A DNA stretch of 64,000 nucleotides from JAEUMW01 sp963734295. Lineage in GTDB: Bacteria > Pseudomonadota > Gammaproteobacteria > Burkholderiales > JAEUMW01. The stretch spans positions 62,001-126,000 of the forward strand of contig CAVTGS010000011.1 of the NCBI GenBank assembly GCA_963734295.1, read 5' to 3'. This document shows, piece after piece, positions 47,988 through 57,547 of the stretch. The position numbers and the translations under genes are program-made. Position 1 is the stretch's first letter, and each line of letters opens with the position of its first letter. The notes beneath the pieces are model-generated. The model did not search any database. It worked only from the letters and a program-made list of their open reading frames with translations, and was not told the origin of the DNA.

Positions 47988-48784
47988 TGGGCCAACGCCC
48001 GTTCGAGGTCCATCGACAGTGCGTTCGGCGCCGGCGGGAGACCCCAGTGGGGATCGTGGACCACGCCGGCCAGATAGAGTCCGGCGCTGTCGGCGGTTGC
48101 CGCCGCCAGGGTGCGATCTCGCGCATCGCGCACCTGCGCGAGCCACGACGCCGGGCGCTTGCCGCTCCCGACCTGGATCAGGCAACCCACGATGATGCGG
48201 ACCATGTTGTGGAGAAAGGCGTTGGCACGGAAATCCATCGTCACGAGGCTGCCCTCGCGATCGATCGAGATTTCCTGCATCTGTCTGACGGCGGACCGTG
48301 CTTGGCACTCGGCGGAACGAAACGCGCTGAAGTCGTGTTCACCCACGAGCAACCGCGCTGCCTCGCGCATCGCGTCGACATCGAGCGGCTGATGATACCA
48401 GCCGACCCGCCCGCGAAAGAGGCCGGGACGTTCGCACCGGTTCAGAAGCAGGTAGCGATAACTGCGCGCCCGTGCATCGTAGCGCGCGTGAAAGTCTCCA
48501 GGCACCTCCCGCGCCCAGGTGACCGCCACGCTGCGGGGCAGATGCGCATTCACGCCCCGCACCCACGAGAAGAGCGGTCGCCCGACCGCGGGGTCGAAAT
48601 GCGCGATCTGACCGAGTGCATGCACGCCGGCGTCGGTCCGCCCTGCACACACGGACGCCACGGGTGCCCCTGCAATCGCTTGCAGCGCGCGCTCGAAGGC
48701 GTCCTGGATCGAGCAGCCAGAGGGCTGCGTTTGCCAGCCGCAGAAGGTGGATCCGTCGTACTCGAGGCCGACTGCTATCCTCAC
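47978..48784 (-). CDS. truA: TruA, tRNA pseudouridine(38-40) synthase
   Basis: Modifies uridines 38-40 in the tRNA anticodon arm. 268 residues from GTG 48784: VRIAVGLEYDGSTFCGWQTQ. The catalytic aspartate is in VCAGRTDAGVHALGQIAHFD near residue 52; then FHARYDARARSYRYLLLNRC, DFSAFRSAECQARSAVRQM and FRANAFLHNMVRIIVGCLIQ. Starts further upstream (to 48916) would add a non-conserved basic region. Confidence 0.95.
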   Translation of the reverse strand: MRIAVGLEYDGSTFCGWQTQPSGCSIQDAFERALQAIAGAPVASVCAGRTDAGVHALGQIAHFDPAVGRPLFSWVRGVNAHLPRSVAVTWAREVPGDFHARYDARARSYRYLLLNRCERPGLFRGRVGWYHQPLDVDAMREAARLLVGEHDFSAFRSAECQARSAVRQMQEISIDREGSLVTMDFRANAFLHNMVRIIVGCLIQVGSGKRPASWLAQVRDARDRTLAAATADSAGLYLAGVVHDPHWGLPPAPNALSMDLERALAQCP

Positions 48785-48983
48785 CGGGGCACCGGAGCGC
48801 TCTGTCGACGGTGCATGCCCGCGGCGGGTGCGAAGAGCAAGGGAAGGCGTCGACACGGGGCGCGAACGGGATCGACAGGTGGTGACAAGACCCGGACGGG
48901 CCGCAGAAAGTCGCAATCATGACCGGCCGAGGGCCGGCCTGCAACCGCGGAAGCGGGGGCGTGCTACCGAGTTACGAAGGGAA

Positions 48984-49010
48984 CGGTCGCGGGCATTGCA
49001 CCCGCGACCG
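48984..49010 (-). terminator. Intrinsic-type terminator after fimV
   Basis: A perfect 10-bp stem CGGTCGCGGG / CCCGCGACCG with a 7-nt loop starts 5 bp after the fimV stop and is followed by TTCCCTTCG on the minus strand. Strong stem, weak T-run. Confidence 0.6.
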
Positions 49011-49015
49011 TGGGA

Positions 49016-51520
49016 TCAGGCCAGTGCCTCCAGCAGCGACTTCGCTTCAGCCTGCTGCTGCGCGTCGCCTTCGGCAATCACTTCCTTCAGGATCTCCCGC
49101 GCGCTGTCCTTGTCCCCCATCTCCTGGTAGGCCTTCGCAAGGTCGAACTTGGTCTGCACGTCGAACCAGTGATCGTTCTTCATTGGACCGGCCGGGGACG
49201 TCTGCATGCCGGTCGCGGTACCGTCGAGGTCGAGGCTGATACCGGAAAGGTCGAAGTCGAGTATGTCGCTCGACGTGGGCGTGGCCGCGGGTTTCTGCAG
49301 ATCGACCTTGATCTCGCTGCGCGTCGCGCTCCCGGGGGAAGTCACCAGCGCCTCCGGCGGCAGATCGAAGTTGATGTCGAGCGCACCGGCATCGGCGTTG
49401 GCGCTATCCAGGGCCACATTCGTACCGGTTACCGCAGCACTGCCGGCATCGATGTTGAAGTCCGTGGTCGAGAGGGGATTTCCCACGAAGCCAGACGCGA
49501 CCACCCCGCCGTGAATCCCGGACTGCTGCACCACCCGCCGCACTTCCTCGCCGTCCATCATTTGGGTGCGCTCGACGTGGCGCGCAGCCTGGGCTGCGTC
49601 GACCGTGATGTCGGTTTCGGTGACACCCTTCGGCGCGACCACGTCCAGATCGAAATCGAGGTCGCTGGCGGTTCCCGCGGCCGCCGTGGCAACAGGGGCG
49701 TAAACAGGGTTCTCGGGATCGAGCGCGTGACCCATGCGCACCGCTTGCAGCCATATCTCCCCCGTACCACCCGTCGCAGCCAGGAGCTCCTGGGCGGTCG
49801 ACTGGAAGGCGCGCTTGTCCCTGCGACCAGCGAACACCTCCAGCAGCTTGAGAAGAAGCGCGGGCTGACCGGGCTGGGATTTCAGTGCCTCCGTGAGCAC
49901 CTCCTCGGCCTGCGCATCACGGCCAAGCGCGAGGTATTTCGTCGCCTCGTCGAGCGTGCCCATTTCGTCGGCCGCCGCCGCCATCGGGGCGACCGGCAGC
50001 TTGCTCGCGGTTTCGAAGCCACCCTCGGGTGCGCCGTAGTGCTCGGGGGCGGTGTCGAGGTCAGCATCAGCATCAGCTTCCTGCCGCGCCCGGCGCCGCT
50101 TCATGAAGGCCAGTGCCCCCAGCAAGGTGAGTCCACCTGCGCCAGCGGCGAGATAGAGCGGTTCGCCGGCGACCGAGTCGAGCAGGCTCGTCTCGCTCGC
50201 GGGAGGCGGCACAACAACCTTCGGCTTGGGCGTCGCCGCGGCCTGCGGTTCGGGTTTCGAGCCGTCGGCTGGCGCGGCGCCCACGTTCGCGGTCTCGGTG
50301 GCAGGCTTCGCCGCCGCCGGGGCCGGTGCTTCGGCCGGCTTGGATGCTTCGGCGGTCGCACCCCCCTTCGCGGGCTGAGCGGCCGCGGCTGCATCCTTCT
50401 GGGCTTGCGCTCCACCGGCGCTCTTGATCTCGAGCAGCTGTTGCATATCGCTCACGGACTTCTCGAGGATCTGCACGCGTTCGTTGGCTTCCTGCAGCGC
50501 CTTGTCGCGCGCCGTAACCTCCTCCTCGAGTGCTTTCACGCGCTCTTGCATGGCCTTCGCCCCCTTGCCACCGCCGGTTCCTGTCTTGAGGGCGCCGCCA
50601 GTGTCGGCTTTCGAAAGCCTGAGAACATCCTCGGCCGGCCTGCCGGCGACCTGATCCTCGACGCTCGCGGAGATTCTGCCGGAGCTCGCCTGCTTCGGCA
50701 TGTCATCGGGCGCTGCCGGCGCGGAGGCCGCAAGCTGCTGCCGATAGGCATTCCAGTTGGCCGCCTGCAACCTGACCTCCTTCGACGCATCGGCGGTATC
50801 GATGGCCGCGAGCTCGCTCGCATCCGGCAACCGCAGGATCCTGCCGGACTTGAGGCGATTCATGTTCTTGCCCGCGAACGCCTCGGGATTGCTCTTGAAG
50901 AGCGCCACCAGCATCTGGTCGAGGCTGACATCGCTCGGTTTGCTCGACCGCGCAATGCCGGAGAGCGTGTCGCCCGGCTTCACGGGACCGTAGGAATCAC
51001 CCCCTGCACTCGATGCAGCAGGTGCCTCGGGCCGCTGACGGGGGGCAGCCTTCTCCACGGAGCGGACCCGGTCATCAGTCGTCTCCCTGCCCTCGGGCGC
51101 GGCCACCGGCACGGGAGTCGGCGCATCGACCGGGTCCATCAAGACCGCATACTCGCGCGACAGTTTGCCGGCACTGGAGTTGAGCTCCACTAGGAGGTCG
51201 AGATAGGGCTCGTTCACCGGCTGTGTGGAGGTGATCATGATGAAGGGGTGGCCGCCCGGACGCTTCTCGATCATGAGCTTTACCGAGGGCAGCGCCGGGT
51301 TGTATTCGATGCCGGCCTGCTGGTACGCGTCTGGCGAGGCAACGCGCGCGGACAGAGTGCCGAGCTCGTCCTTCTGGACGGATACAAGGTCGATCTCCGC
51401 TCGCAGCGGCTGCCCCAGTGCGGACAACACGGTGATCTTGCCCAATCCGGCGGCGCTGACCGCCGTGGATGCGACAAAGAATGCGCCTGCGATGAGTCGT
51501 GTAAGGAGTTTCGGCTTCAT
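49016..51520 (-). CDS. fimV: FimV/HubP family polar peptidoglycan-binding protein
   Basis: 834-residue polar organiser for type IV pili and motility proteins. Signal peptide LLTRLIAGAFFVASTAVSAA. The N-terminal FimV domain reads GLGKITVLSALGQPLRAEID and IEYNPALPSVKLMIEKRPGG. A LysM-like domain near 170-225 (VKPGDTLSGIARSSKPSDVS) follows, then a coiled coil near 330-360 (MQERVKALEEEVTARDKALQ) and one membrane segment PLYLAAGAGGLTLLGALAF near 460. An acidic repeat-poor cytoplasmic tail ends in the C-terminal motif DLAKAYQEMGDKDSAREILK. Intact. Located between asd and truA as in other betaproteobacteria. Confidence 0.93.
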   Translation of the reverse strand: MKPKLLTRLIAGAFFVASTAVSAAGLGKITVLSALGQPLRAEIDLVSVQKDELGTLSARVASPDAYQQAGIEYNPALPSVKLMIEKRPGGHPFIMITSTQPVNEPYLDLLVELNSSAGKLSREYAVLMDPVDAPTPVPVAAPEGRETTDDRVRSVEKAAPRQRPEAPAASSAGGDSYGPVKPGDTLSGIARSSKPSDVSLDQMLVALFKSNPEAFAGKNMNRLKSGRILRLPDASELAAIDTADASKEVRLQAANWNAYRQQLAASAPAAPDDMPKQASSGRISASVEDQVAGRPAEDVLRLSKADTGGALKTGTGGGKGAKAMQERVKALEEEVTARDKALQEANERVQILEKSVSDMQQLLEIKSAGGAQAQKDAAAAAQPAKGGATAEASKPAEAPAPAAAKPATETANVGAAPADGSKPEPQAAATPKPKVVVPPPASETSLLDSVAGEPLYLAAGAGGLTLLGALAFMKRRRARQEADADADLDTAPEHYGAPEGGFETASKLPVAPMAAAADEMGTLDEATKYLALGRDAQAEEVLTEALKSQPGQPALLLKLLEVFAGRRDKRAFQSTAQELLAATGGTGEIWLQAVRMGHALDPENPVYAPVATAAAGTASDLDFDLDVVAPKGVTETDITVDAAQAARHVERTQMMDGEEVRRVVQQSGIHGGVVASGFVGNPLSTTDFNIDAGSAAVTGTNVALDSANADAGALDINFDLPPEALVTSPGSATRSEIKVDLQKPAATPTSSDILDFDLSGISLDLDGTATGMQTSPAGPMKNDHWFDVQTKFDLAKAYQEMGDKDSAREILKEVIAEGDAQQQAEAKSLLEALA

Positions 51521-51587
51521 GGGTCGGCTACCCCGTTCACTAGTTAATAAAATAACTTAATATCATTAGCTTACACCTGAAAGCTTA

Positions 51588-51610
51588 ACTCACGTCTCAT
51601 GTACGTGAGT
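51588..51610. other. Perfect palindrome between asd and fimV
   Basis: ACTCACGT, a 7-nt loop, then ACGTGAGT; perfect 8-bp arms in an AT-rich 177-bp gap. It may be an mRNA hairpin after asd or an operator before fimV. The adjacent AT-rich stretch (51541-51572) probably holds the fimV promoter. Confidence 0.35.
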
Positions 51611-51697
51611 CGCCGCCGAGTGCAGCACGGCTTCTGCGCTTCCACTGCCGTTTCCGCTGGCTCCACTGCCGCGCAGTGCAAGCGTAGCCATCGTAGT

Positions 51698-52723
51698 TCA
51701 TCCCAAGTACGTCTCGATCAGGATCTCGGCAATCTGGATGCTGTTGAGCGCCGCACCCTTGCGGATGTTGTCGCTCACCACCCAGAGGTCCAGACCCATG
51801 GGGTGCGAGAGATCCTCGCGGATTCGCCCTACGTAGACGGCATCGCGACCCGCTGAATCGGTCGCAGGGGTGGGGTAACCGCCGGGCCGGCGCTGGTCCA
51901 TGACGACGACGCCGGGCGCCTTCTCGAGCAGAGTGCGCGCCTCGGCGGCCGAGATCTTGCGCCGCGTTTCGATGTGCACCGCTTCCGAGTGCCCGAAGAA
52001 GACGGGAACGCGCACCGTCGTCGGATTCACCCGAATCGATGCGTCTTCCATGATCTTTTGCGTCTCCCAGATCATCTTCATCTCTTCCTTGGTGTATCCG
52101 TTCTCCATGAACACGTCGATGTGCGGCAATACATTGAACGCGATCTGCTTCGGATACACGCCCACCTCGACTTCGCGCTGACCGATGACCGCCTTGGTCT
52201 GCTCGGCGAGTTCCTCGATCGCTTCCTTCCCGGTACCGGACACCGACTGGTACGTGGCGACGTTGATGCGTTCGATGCCGACTGCATCATGAATCGGCTT
52301 CAATGCGACGACCATCTGTATCGTCGAGCAGTTCGGATTCGCGATGATTCCGCGCTGCTTGTAGCGTGCAATCGCGTGCGGGTTTACCTCCGGCACGACC
52401 AGCGGGATGTCCTCGTCCTGCCGGAACTGCGAGGTGTTGTCGATCACGACGCACCCGGCAGCCGCAGCCTTCGGCGCAAATTCCGCCGACACGCCGGCAC
52501 CCGCCGAAAAGAGACCGATCTGACATCTGCCGAAGTCGAATTCCGCTACGTTCTCGACGGTCAGCGCCTCGCCCTTGAAGCGGACCGTATTACCGGCCGA
52601 ACGGCTCGACGCCAACGCATACATGTTTCGCACCGGAAAACTTCGCTCTTCCAGAATCGATAGCATCACTTCGCCGACAGCACCTGTTGCGCCCAGCACA
52701 CACACGTCGTAGCTCTTGCTCAT
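51698..52723 (-). CDS. asd: Asd, aspartate-semialdehyde dehydrogenase
   Basis: NADPH-dependent step shared by lysine, threonine and methionine synthesis. 341 residues, intact. YDVCVLGATGAVGEVMLSIL (nucleotide binding), VVIDNTSQFRQDEDIPLVVP, the catalytic cysteine in GIIANPNCSTIQMVVALKPI near residue 130, and VRVPVFFGHSEAVHIETRRK with the active-site histidine. It lies between leuB and fimV, usual for this group. Confidence 0.96.
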   Translation of the reverse strand: MSKSYDVCVLGATGAVGEVMLSILEERSFPVRNMYALASSRSAGNTVRFKGEALTVENVAEFDFGRCQIGLFSAGAGVSAEFAPKAAAAGCVVIDNTSQFRQDEDIPLVVPEVNPHAIARYKQRGIIANPNCSTIQMVVALKPIHDAVGIERINVATYQSVSGTGKEAIEELAEQTKAVIGQREVEVGVYPKQIAFNVLPHIDVFMENGYTKEEMKMIWETQKIMEDASIRVNPTTVRVPVFFGHSEAVHIETRRKISAAEARTLLEKAPGVVVMDQRRPGGYPTPATDSAGRDAVYVGRIREDLSHPMGLDLWVVSDNIRKGAALNSIQIAEILIETYLG

Positions 52724-52888
52724 TCCCTGTCTTCCTCAAGTTCGCACGATCAAGCTGTGGAGAATGGCAACCCGCTGTGGCGCGACGGCGGCGCAACGCG
52801 CAGGGAGCCAAAAAGCAATATACATACCCGATGATCGGCGCGCTGCCGCCGACGAGCGCTGCCGTTGCGGGGTGCGGACGGTCGTCGG

Positions 52889-53953
52889 CTACAGCGCAGC
52901 CACGACGGCATCTCCCATGCCCGCCGTGCCCAGAACCTCCGAGCGGGGCGAGGCGATGTCGCGGGTGCGTGCGCCGCCGGCGAGCACCCGGCCCACGGCG
53001 CGCTCGATCCGCGACGCGGCCCCTTCCTGGCCGAACGTGTAGCGCAGCATCATCGCCGCGGAGAGTATCGTCGCCAGCGGATTCGCAATGTCCTGGCCCG
53101 CGATGTCGGGGGCCGACCCGTGCGCGGGTTCGTACAGGCCCTTGCCGTTCGCATCGAGCGACGCGGAGGAGAGCATGCCGATCGAGCCGGTGAGCATCGC
53201 CGCCTCGTCCGAGAGGATGTCGCCAAACATGTTGCCGGTGAGCACGACGTCGAGATTCTTCGGGGCGCGCACCAGCTGCATCGCGGCATTGTCCACGTAC
53301 ATATGCGTGAGCGCCACGTCTGCGTACGCCTTCGCCACGTCGTTCACGACTTCCCGCCAGAGCACGCTGGTCTCGAGCACGTTCGCCTTGTCCACCGAGC
53401 ACACTTTCCTGCTCCGCTTGCGGGCGATCTCGAACGCAACGTGCGCGATTCGCCGGATCTCCGATTCCGAATACGACATCGTGTCGTAGCCCTGCCGCTC
53501 CCCGCTCGCGAGCTCCCGTATGCCTTTCGGCTGGCCGAAATAGATGTCGCCCGTGAGCTCGCGCACGATCATGAGATCGAGCCCCGTCACGACCTCCCGC
53601 TTCAAGGTGGAAGCATCGGCGAGCTCCGGATAAAGCACGGCGGGTCTCAGATTGGCGAAGAGACCGAGCCCCTTGCGGATGCGCAGCAACCCCTGCTCCG
53701 GACGCTTGTCGCGCGGCAGCGCGTCGTATCGGTAACCGCCAACCGCACCGAGCAGCACTGCGTCCGCCTCCTGGGCGAGCTTCAGCGTCGACGCCGGCAG
53801 CGGATCGCCGGCCGCATCGTACCCTGCACCGCCGATCGGCGCCTCCTCCAGGTCGATCTTCAGGCCGTCGCGCGCGAGGGCCCGCAGGACCTTCACCGCT
53901 TGGGCGACGATCTCGGGACCGATGCCATCGCCGGGTAACACCGCAATCTTCAT
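52889..53953 (-). CDS. leuB: LeuB, 3-isopropylmalate dehydrogenase
   Basis: Oxidative decarboxylation in leucine synthesis. 354 residues, intact. KIAVLPGDGIGPEIVAQAVK, LRIRKGLGLFANLRPAVLYP, IVRELTGDIYFGQPKGIREL, VCSVDKANVLETSVLWREVV (catalytic lysine) and LTGNMFGDILSDEAAMLTGS with metal-binding aspartates. 80 bp after leuD. Confidence 0.97.
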   Translation of the reverse strand: MKIAVLPGDGIGPEIVAQAVKVLRALARDGLKIDLEEAPIGGAGYDAAGDPLPASTLKLAQEADAVLLGAVGGYRYDALPRDKRPEQGLLRIRKGLGLFANLRPAVLYPELADASTLKREVVTGLDLMIVRELTGDIYFGQPKGIRELASGERQGYDTMSYSESEIRRIAHVAFEIARKRSRKVCSVDKANVLETSVLWREVVNDVAKAYADVALTHMYVDNAAMQLVRAPKNLDVVLTGNMFGDILSDEAAMLTGSIGMLSSASLDANGKGLYEPAHGSAPDIAGQDIANPLATILSAAMMLRYTFGQEGAASRIERAVGRVLAGGARTRDIASPRSEVLGTAGMGDAVVAAL

Positions 53954-54033
53954 TCTTGAGTCAAGCGCCAGGAATCAAGGAAAACCACCCTCGGTAACGG
54001 GCGGCAGACGGGGCAGATCGCGACTTCGTACGG

Positions 54034-54672
54034 TTACGCGAAGAGCCAGGGAAAACGTTCGCGATGGGCCGCCTCGAACGCGAGGATCGCCTCGCGGTGC
54101 TCGAGGGTCTGCCCGATCTCGTCGAGTCCATGCACGAGCGAGTGCTTGCGCGACCGATCGATGCCGAAGCCGATATCGCGCCCATGGGCGGTGCTGATCC
54201 GCTGTTCGGGAAGATCGATTCGTAGCCGGTAACCCGGAGTCGCCTCGACCTCGCTAAACAGACCGTCCACGGTTTCCGCGGGCAGCACGATCGGCAGCAA
54301 TCCGTTCTTGAAGCAGTTGTTGAAAAAGATGTCGGCGAACGAGGGTGCGATGATCGCGCGGAAGCCGAATTCGTGCAGCGCCCACGGGGCATGCTCGCGA
54401 CTCGATCCGCAACCGAAGTTCTCGCGCGCGAGCAGAATCTGCGCACCGGCGTAGCGCGGCAGGTTGAGCACGAAGTCGGCTCGTGGCCGGCGCTTCGAGT
54501 GATCCATGCCTGGGGCGCCCGGCTCGTGGTAGCGCCACTCGTCGAAGAGGGTCGCGCCGAAGCCGGTGCGCCCGATCGCCTTCAGGTACTGCTTTGGAAT
54601 GATCGCATCGGTATCCACGTTCGCACGGTCCAACGGTGCGACGAGTCCGTCGAGGATAGTGAATCGCTCCAC
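54034..54672 (-). CDS. leuD: LeuD, 3-isopropylmalate dehydratase small subunit
   Basis: Swivelling small subunit that pairs with LeuC. 212 residues from GTG 54672: VERFTILDGLVAPLDRANVD, TDAIIPKQYLKAIGRTGFGA, LLARENFGCGSSREHAPWAL (substrate-binding loop), and AIIAPSFADIFFNNCFKNGL. Intact. It is 11 bp after the entericidin gene. Confidence 0.96.
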   Translation of the reverse strand: MERFTILDGLVAPLDRANVDTDAIIPKQYLKAIGRTGFGATLFDEWRYHEPGAPGMDHSKRRPRADFVLNLPRYAGAQILLARENFGCGSSREHAPWALHEFGFRAIIAPSFADIFFNNCFKNGLLPIVLPAETVDGLFSEVEATPGYRLRIDLPEQRISTAHGRDIGFGIDRSRKHSLVHGLDEIGQTLEHREAILAFEAAHRERFPWLFA

Positions 54673-54683
54673 GTCGAGTTCCG

Positions 54684-54839
54684 CTACATCTTCTTCTTCA
54701 CGCTCTGCGCGGCGTCCTGCACGGCTTCGCCGCCCTTCTCGATGTCCTTGCCCATCCCATGGATGGTGTTGCAGCCCGCCACGCACACCGCGAGCAACAC
54801 GATCGAAATCAGTCGGCCCAACACCCTGCCCTCCCGCAT
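54684..54839 (-). CDS. Entericidin A/B family small lipoprotein
   Basis: 51 residues: MREGRVLGRLISIVLLAVC, then VAGCNTIHGMGKDIEKGGEA and a lysine-rich end QSVKKKM. The lipobox VAGC and the GxDIxxGGEAVQ pattern are characteristic of EcnA/EcnB-type toxin/antidote lipoproteins. The ATG overlaps the leuC stop (TGATG). A small entericidin gene between leuC and leuD is common in betaproteobacteria. Confidence 0.88.
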   Translation of the reverse strand: MREGRVLGRLISIVLLAVCVAGCNTIHGMGKDIEKGGEAVQDAAQSVKKKM

Positions 54840-56248
54840 CAGCGCCACTGGCGCACGTCGACGAAATGTCCGGCAATCGCCGCAGCGGCAGCCATCGGCG
54901 GGCTCACGAGATGGGTGCGACCGCCGGTGCCCTGCCGGCCCTCGAAATTCCGGTTCGAGGTGGACGCGCAGCGCTCGCCGGGTTCGAGGCGGTCGTCATT
55001 CATGGCAAGGCACATGGAGCACCCGGGCTCGCGCCAGTCGAAGCCGGCCGCCGTAAACACACGGTCGATGCCCTCCGCTTCGGCCTGTCGTTTCACGGGC
55101 CCGGACCCCGGTACCACCATCGCGAGCTTGATGTTGCCGGCCACGCGTTTCCCCCGCACGACTGCCGCGGCTGCGCGGAGATCCTCGATGCGCGAATTGG
55201 TGCACGATCCGATAAAGACCTTGTCCAGCGCGATGTCCGCGATCGGCGTGCCGGGCTCGAGACCCATGTACTCGAGCGCCCGCGCGATCCCGGACCGCTT
55301 CGTCGCGTCCGCCTCGTCGCCCGGGTCCGGCACGCGTCCGCCTACGTTCGTCACCATGCCGGGCGAAGTGCCCCACGTCACCTGCGGCTCGATGTCCGCC
55401 GCGGCCAGGGCCACCGTCGCGTCGAACCGCGCACCGGCATCGCTCGTGAGCGTGCGCCAGTATGCGACCGCCCGGTCCCACAGCTCGCCCGGGGGCGCGA
55501 AAGGACGACCGCGAAGGTAGTCGAGGGTCGTATCGTCGACCGCGACCAGGCCCGCCCGCGCACCGGCCTCGATCGACATGTTGCAGATGGTCATCCGCCC
55601 TTCCATCGACAGGCCGCGGATCGCGCTGCCGGCGTATTCGAGAGTGTAACCGGTGCCTCCCGCAGTGCCGATGCGGCCGATGATGGCGAGGATGATGTCC
55701 TTCGCCGTCACGCCGAAGCCGAGCGCGCCTTCGACTTCGATCCGCATCGACTGCGTCTGCTTCGTCACCAGGCACTGGGTCGCAAGCACGTGCTCGACCT
55801 CGGACGTACCGATGCCGAAGGCGAGCGCCGCGAACGCACCGTGCGTGCTGGTGTGGGAATCGCCGCAAACGACCGTCATGCCCGGCAGCGTGGCGCCCGA
55901 CTCGGGACCGATCACGTGCACGATGCCTTGCCGGCGGTCGCCGAACGGGAAGTAGGCCTTGGCGCCGAACTCGCGAATGTTGTGATCGAGGGTTTCGACC
56001 TGCAGCCGCGACACGGGGTCCTGAATGCCGCGATCCCAGTCGCGGGTCGGCGTGTTGTGGTCGGCTGTTGCCACGATCGACTCCACCCGCCAGGGCTTGC
56101 GATGCGCGAGCCGCAGACCGTCGAACGCCTGCGGACTGGTCACCTCGTGCACGAGATGGCGATCGATGTAGAGCAGCACGTCGCCGTTCGCATCCTCGCG
56201 TACGACGTGGCTGGCCCAGATCTTGTCGTAGAGGGTTCGTGCGCTCAC
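54839..56248 (-). CDS. leuC: LeuC, 3-isopropylmalate dehydratase large subunit
   Basis: 4Fe-4S hydro-lyase of leucine synthesis. 469 residues from GTG 56248: VSARTLYDKIWASHVVREDA. HLVHEVTSPQAFDGLRLAHR, VVCGDSHTSTHGAFAALAFG and the cluster cysteines in VFIGSCTNSRIEDLRAAAAV and REPGCSMCLAMNDDRLEPGE. Intact. First gene of leuC-ecn-leuD-leuB-asd; leuA is not in the window. Confidence 0.97.
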   Translation of the reverse strand: MSARTLYDKIWASHVVREDANGDVLLYIDRHLVHEVTSPQAFDGLRLAHRKPWRVESIVATADHNTPTRDWDRGIQDPVSRLQVETLDHNIREFGAKAYFPFGDRRQGIVHVIGPESGATLPGMTVVCGDSHTSTHGAFAALAFGIGTSEVEHVLATQCLVTKQTQSMRIEVEGALGFGVTAKDIILAIIGRIGTAGGTGYTLEYAGSAIRGLSMEGRMTICNMSIEAGARAGLVAVDDTTLDYLRGRPFAPPGELWDRAVAYWRTLTSDAGARFDATVALAAADIEPQVTWGTSPGMVTNVGGRVPDPGDEADATKRSGIARALEYMGLEPGTPIADIALDKVFIGSCTNSRIEDLRAAAAVVRGKRVAGNIKLAMVVPGSGPVKRQAEAEGIDRVFTAAGFDWREPGCSMCLAMNDDRLEPGERCASTSNRNFEGRQGTGGRTHLVSPPMAAAAAIAGHFVDVRQWR

Positions 56249-56305
56249 GGATCGACGAATTTCGGGTGGAGGGCCGAGCAAGCCCAGAGAAAAATAAGCC
56301 TTGGA

Positions 56306-57505
56306 TTATCCCACAATCGACTGGTCCGCAGTACCCGCGGGTCGGGCCTGGGGCGGGCGTTCCACCGCGGGCCGCACGCGCCAGAGGATCAAGACGAGGC
56401 CGACCAGAGCCGCCGCCGAGCCCAGGGTGAAGGTGATGGCGGGCCCCAGCGTCTCCCAGGTGTAGCCGCTCGCGAGCGCGCCGACCGCGCCCCCCGCGCC
56501 GAACGTGAGACTCGTGTAGAGCGCTTGCCCCTGGGCCTGATGCCGGCCGCGGAAGTAGTGGTGAACCGCTGCGACGGCCGCTGCGTGGTAAGAGCCGAAG
56601 GTCGCAGCGTGGAGGATCTGCGCGAAAGCGATGAGCCAGACGTTCGCGACGGCCCAGCCGATGACGGCAAACCGGACCACCGCGCAGGCGAAGCTGAAAA
56701 CCAGAATCTGCCGGATCGTGAAGCGGCGCATCAACCGCGGCAGTTGCAGGAAGACGCCGATCTCGAACATCACGCCTAGCGCCCACAGCCAGCCGACATC
56801 GCTTTTGCTGTACCCGTGCTCCACGAGATAGATGGAGTAGAACGTGTAGTACGCGCCGTGCGCGGCCGCCATCAGGAAGCAGGCGGCGAAAAGCGCCAGG
56901 ATCTCCGCCCGCAAGAACAGGCGCCACACCGGTCCCGCGTCGGCCGCCTGCGGCGACGGACCGGTCTCGGGGACGCCCCGGGCACAGAGCGCGATGCCGA
57001 CCTTCGCGCCGAGCGCGAGCCAGACGAGCATCGCGACCCCCGCCCAGTCGAGAAAGTAACCCACACCGACCACCGCCAGCACGAATCCGATCGACCCCCA
57101 GGCGCGGATCACGCCGTAGTCTCCGGTACGGTCCTTGAGAACGCTGAACGTCGTGGCCTCCACGAGAGGCAGCGATGCGCTCCAGAAGAAGCTCATGGTC
57201 GCCATCACCGCGAAGAGCCAGGCGAAGCTCGTCCCGAAAAAAACCCCGACGAAGGCGACGAGGCTCAAGTCCGCGGAAAGCTGGACGATCCATCGCCGCC
57301 TGCCCGACCGGTCGGCGAGCCAGCCCCACACGGTCGGCGCGAACACCCGCATCACCATGAGCAGCGACATCAGCACGGCGATCTCGCGGGCGTCGAAGCC
57401 CAGCATCTGGAGGTACAGGCTCCAGTAGGGCGAGAAGATGCCGATGAAGGCGAAGTAGAAGAAATAGAACCCCGACAGGCGCAGGTACAGGGCGCGGTCG
57501 GTCAT
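56306..57505 (-). CDS. MFS transporter, HcaT/LacY-like
   Basis: 399 residues with about twelve hydrophobic segments. YLRLSGFYFFYFAFIGIFSP is the typical start of MFS_1-like proteins; the first-half signature VWGWLADRSGRRRWIVQLSA is present, and FYSIYLVEHGYSKSDVGWLW starts the second half. Related to phenylpropionate (HcaT) and oligosaccharide proton symporters; the substrate cannot be read from the sequence. Between aroC (42 bp) and leuC (57 bp), same strand. Confidence 0.87.
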   Translation of the reverse strand: MTDRALYLRLSGFYFFYFAFIGIFSPYWSLYLQMLGFDAREIAVLMSLLMVMRVFAPTVWGWLADRSGRRRWIVQLSADLSLVAFVGVFFGTSFAWLFAVMATMSFFWSASLPLVEATTFSVLKDRTGDYGVIRAWGSIGFVLAVVGVGYFLDWAGVAMLVWLALGAKVGIALCARGVPETGPSPQAADAGPVWRLFLRAEILALFAACFLMAAAHGAYYTFYSIYLVEHGYSKSDVGWLWALGVMFEIGVFLQLPRLMRRFTIRQILVFSFACAVVRFAVIGWAVANVWLIAFAQILHAATFGSYHAAAVAAVHHYFRGRHQAQGQALYTSLTFGAGGAVGALASGYTWETLGPAITFTLGSAAALVGLVLILWRVRPAVERPPQARPAGTADQSIVG

Positions 57506-57547
57506 GGCAGACGGCGCCCCCGGCCGGCCACGGCGGGCAACGGATCC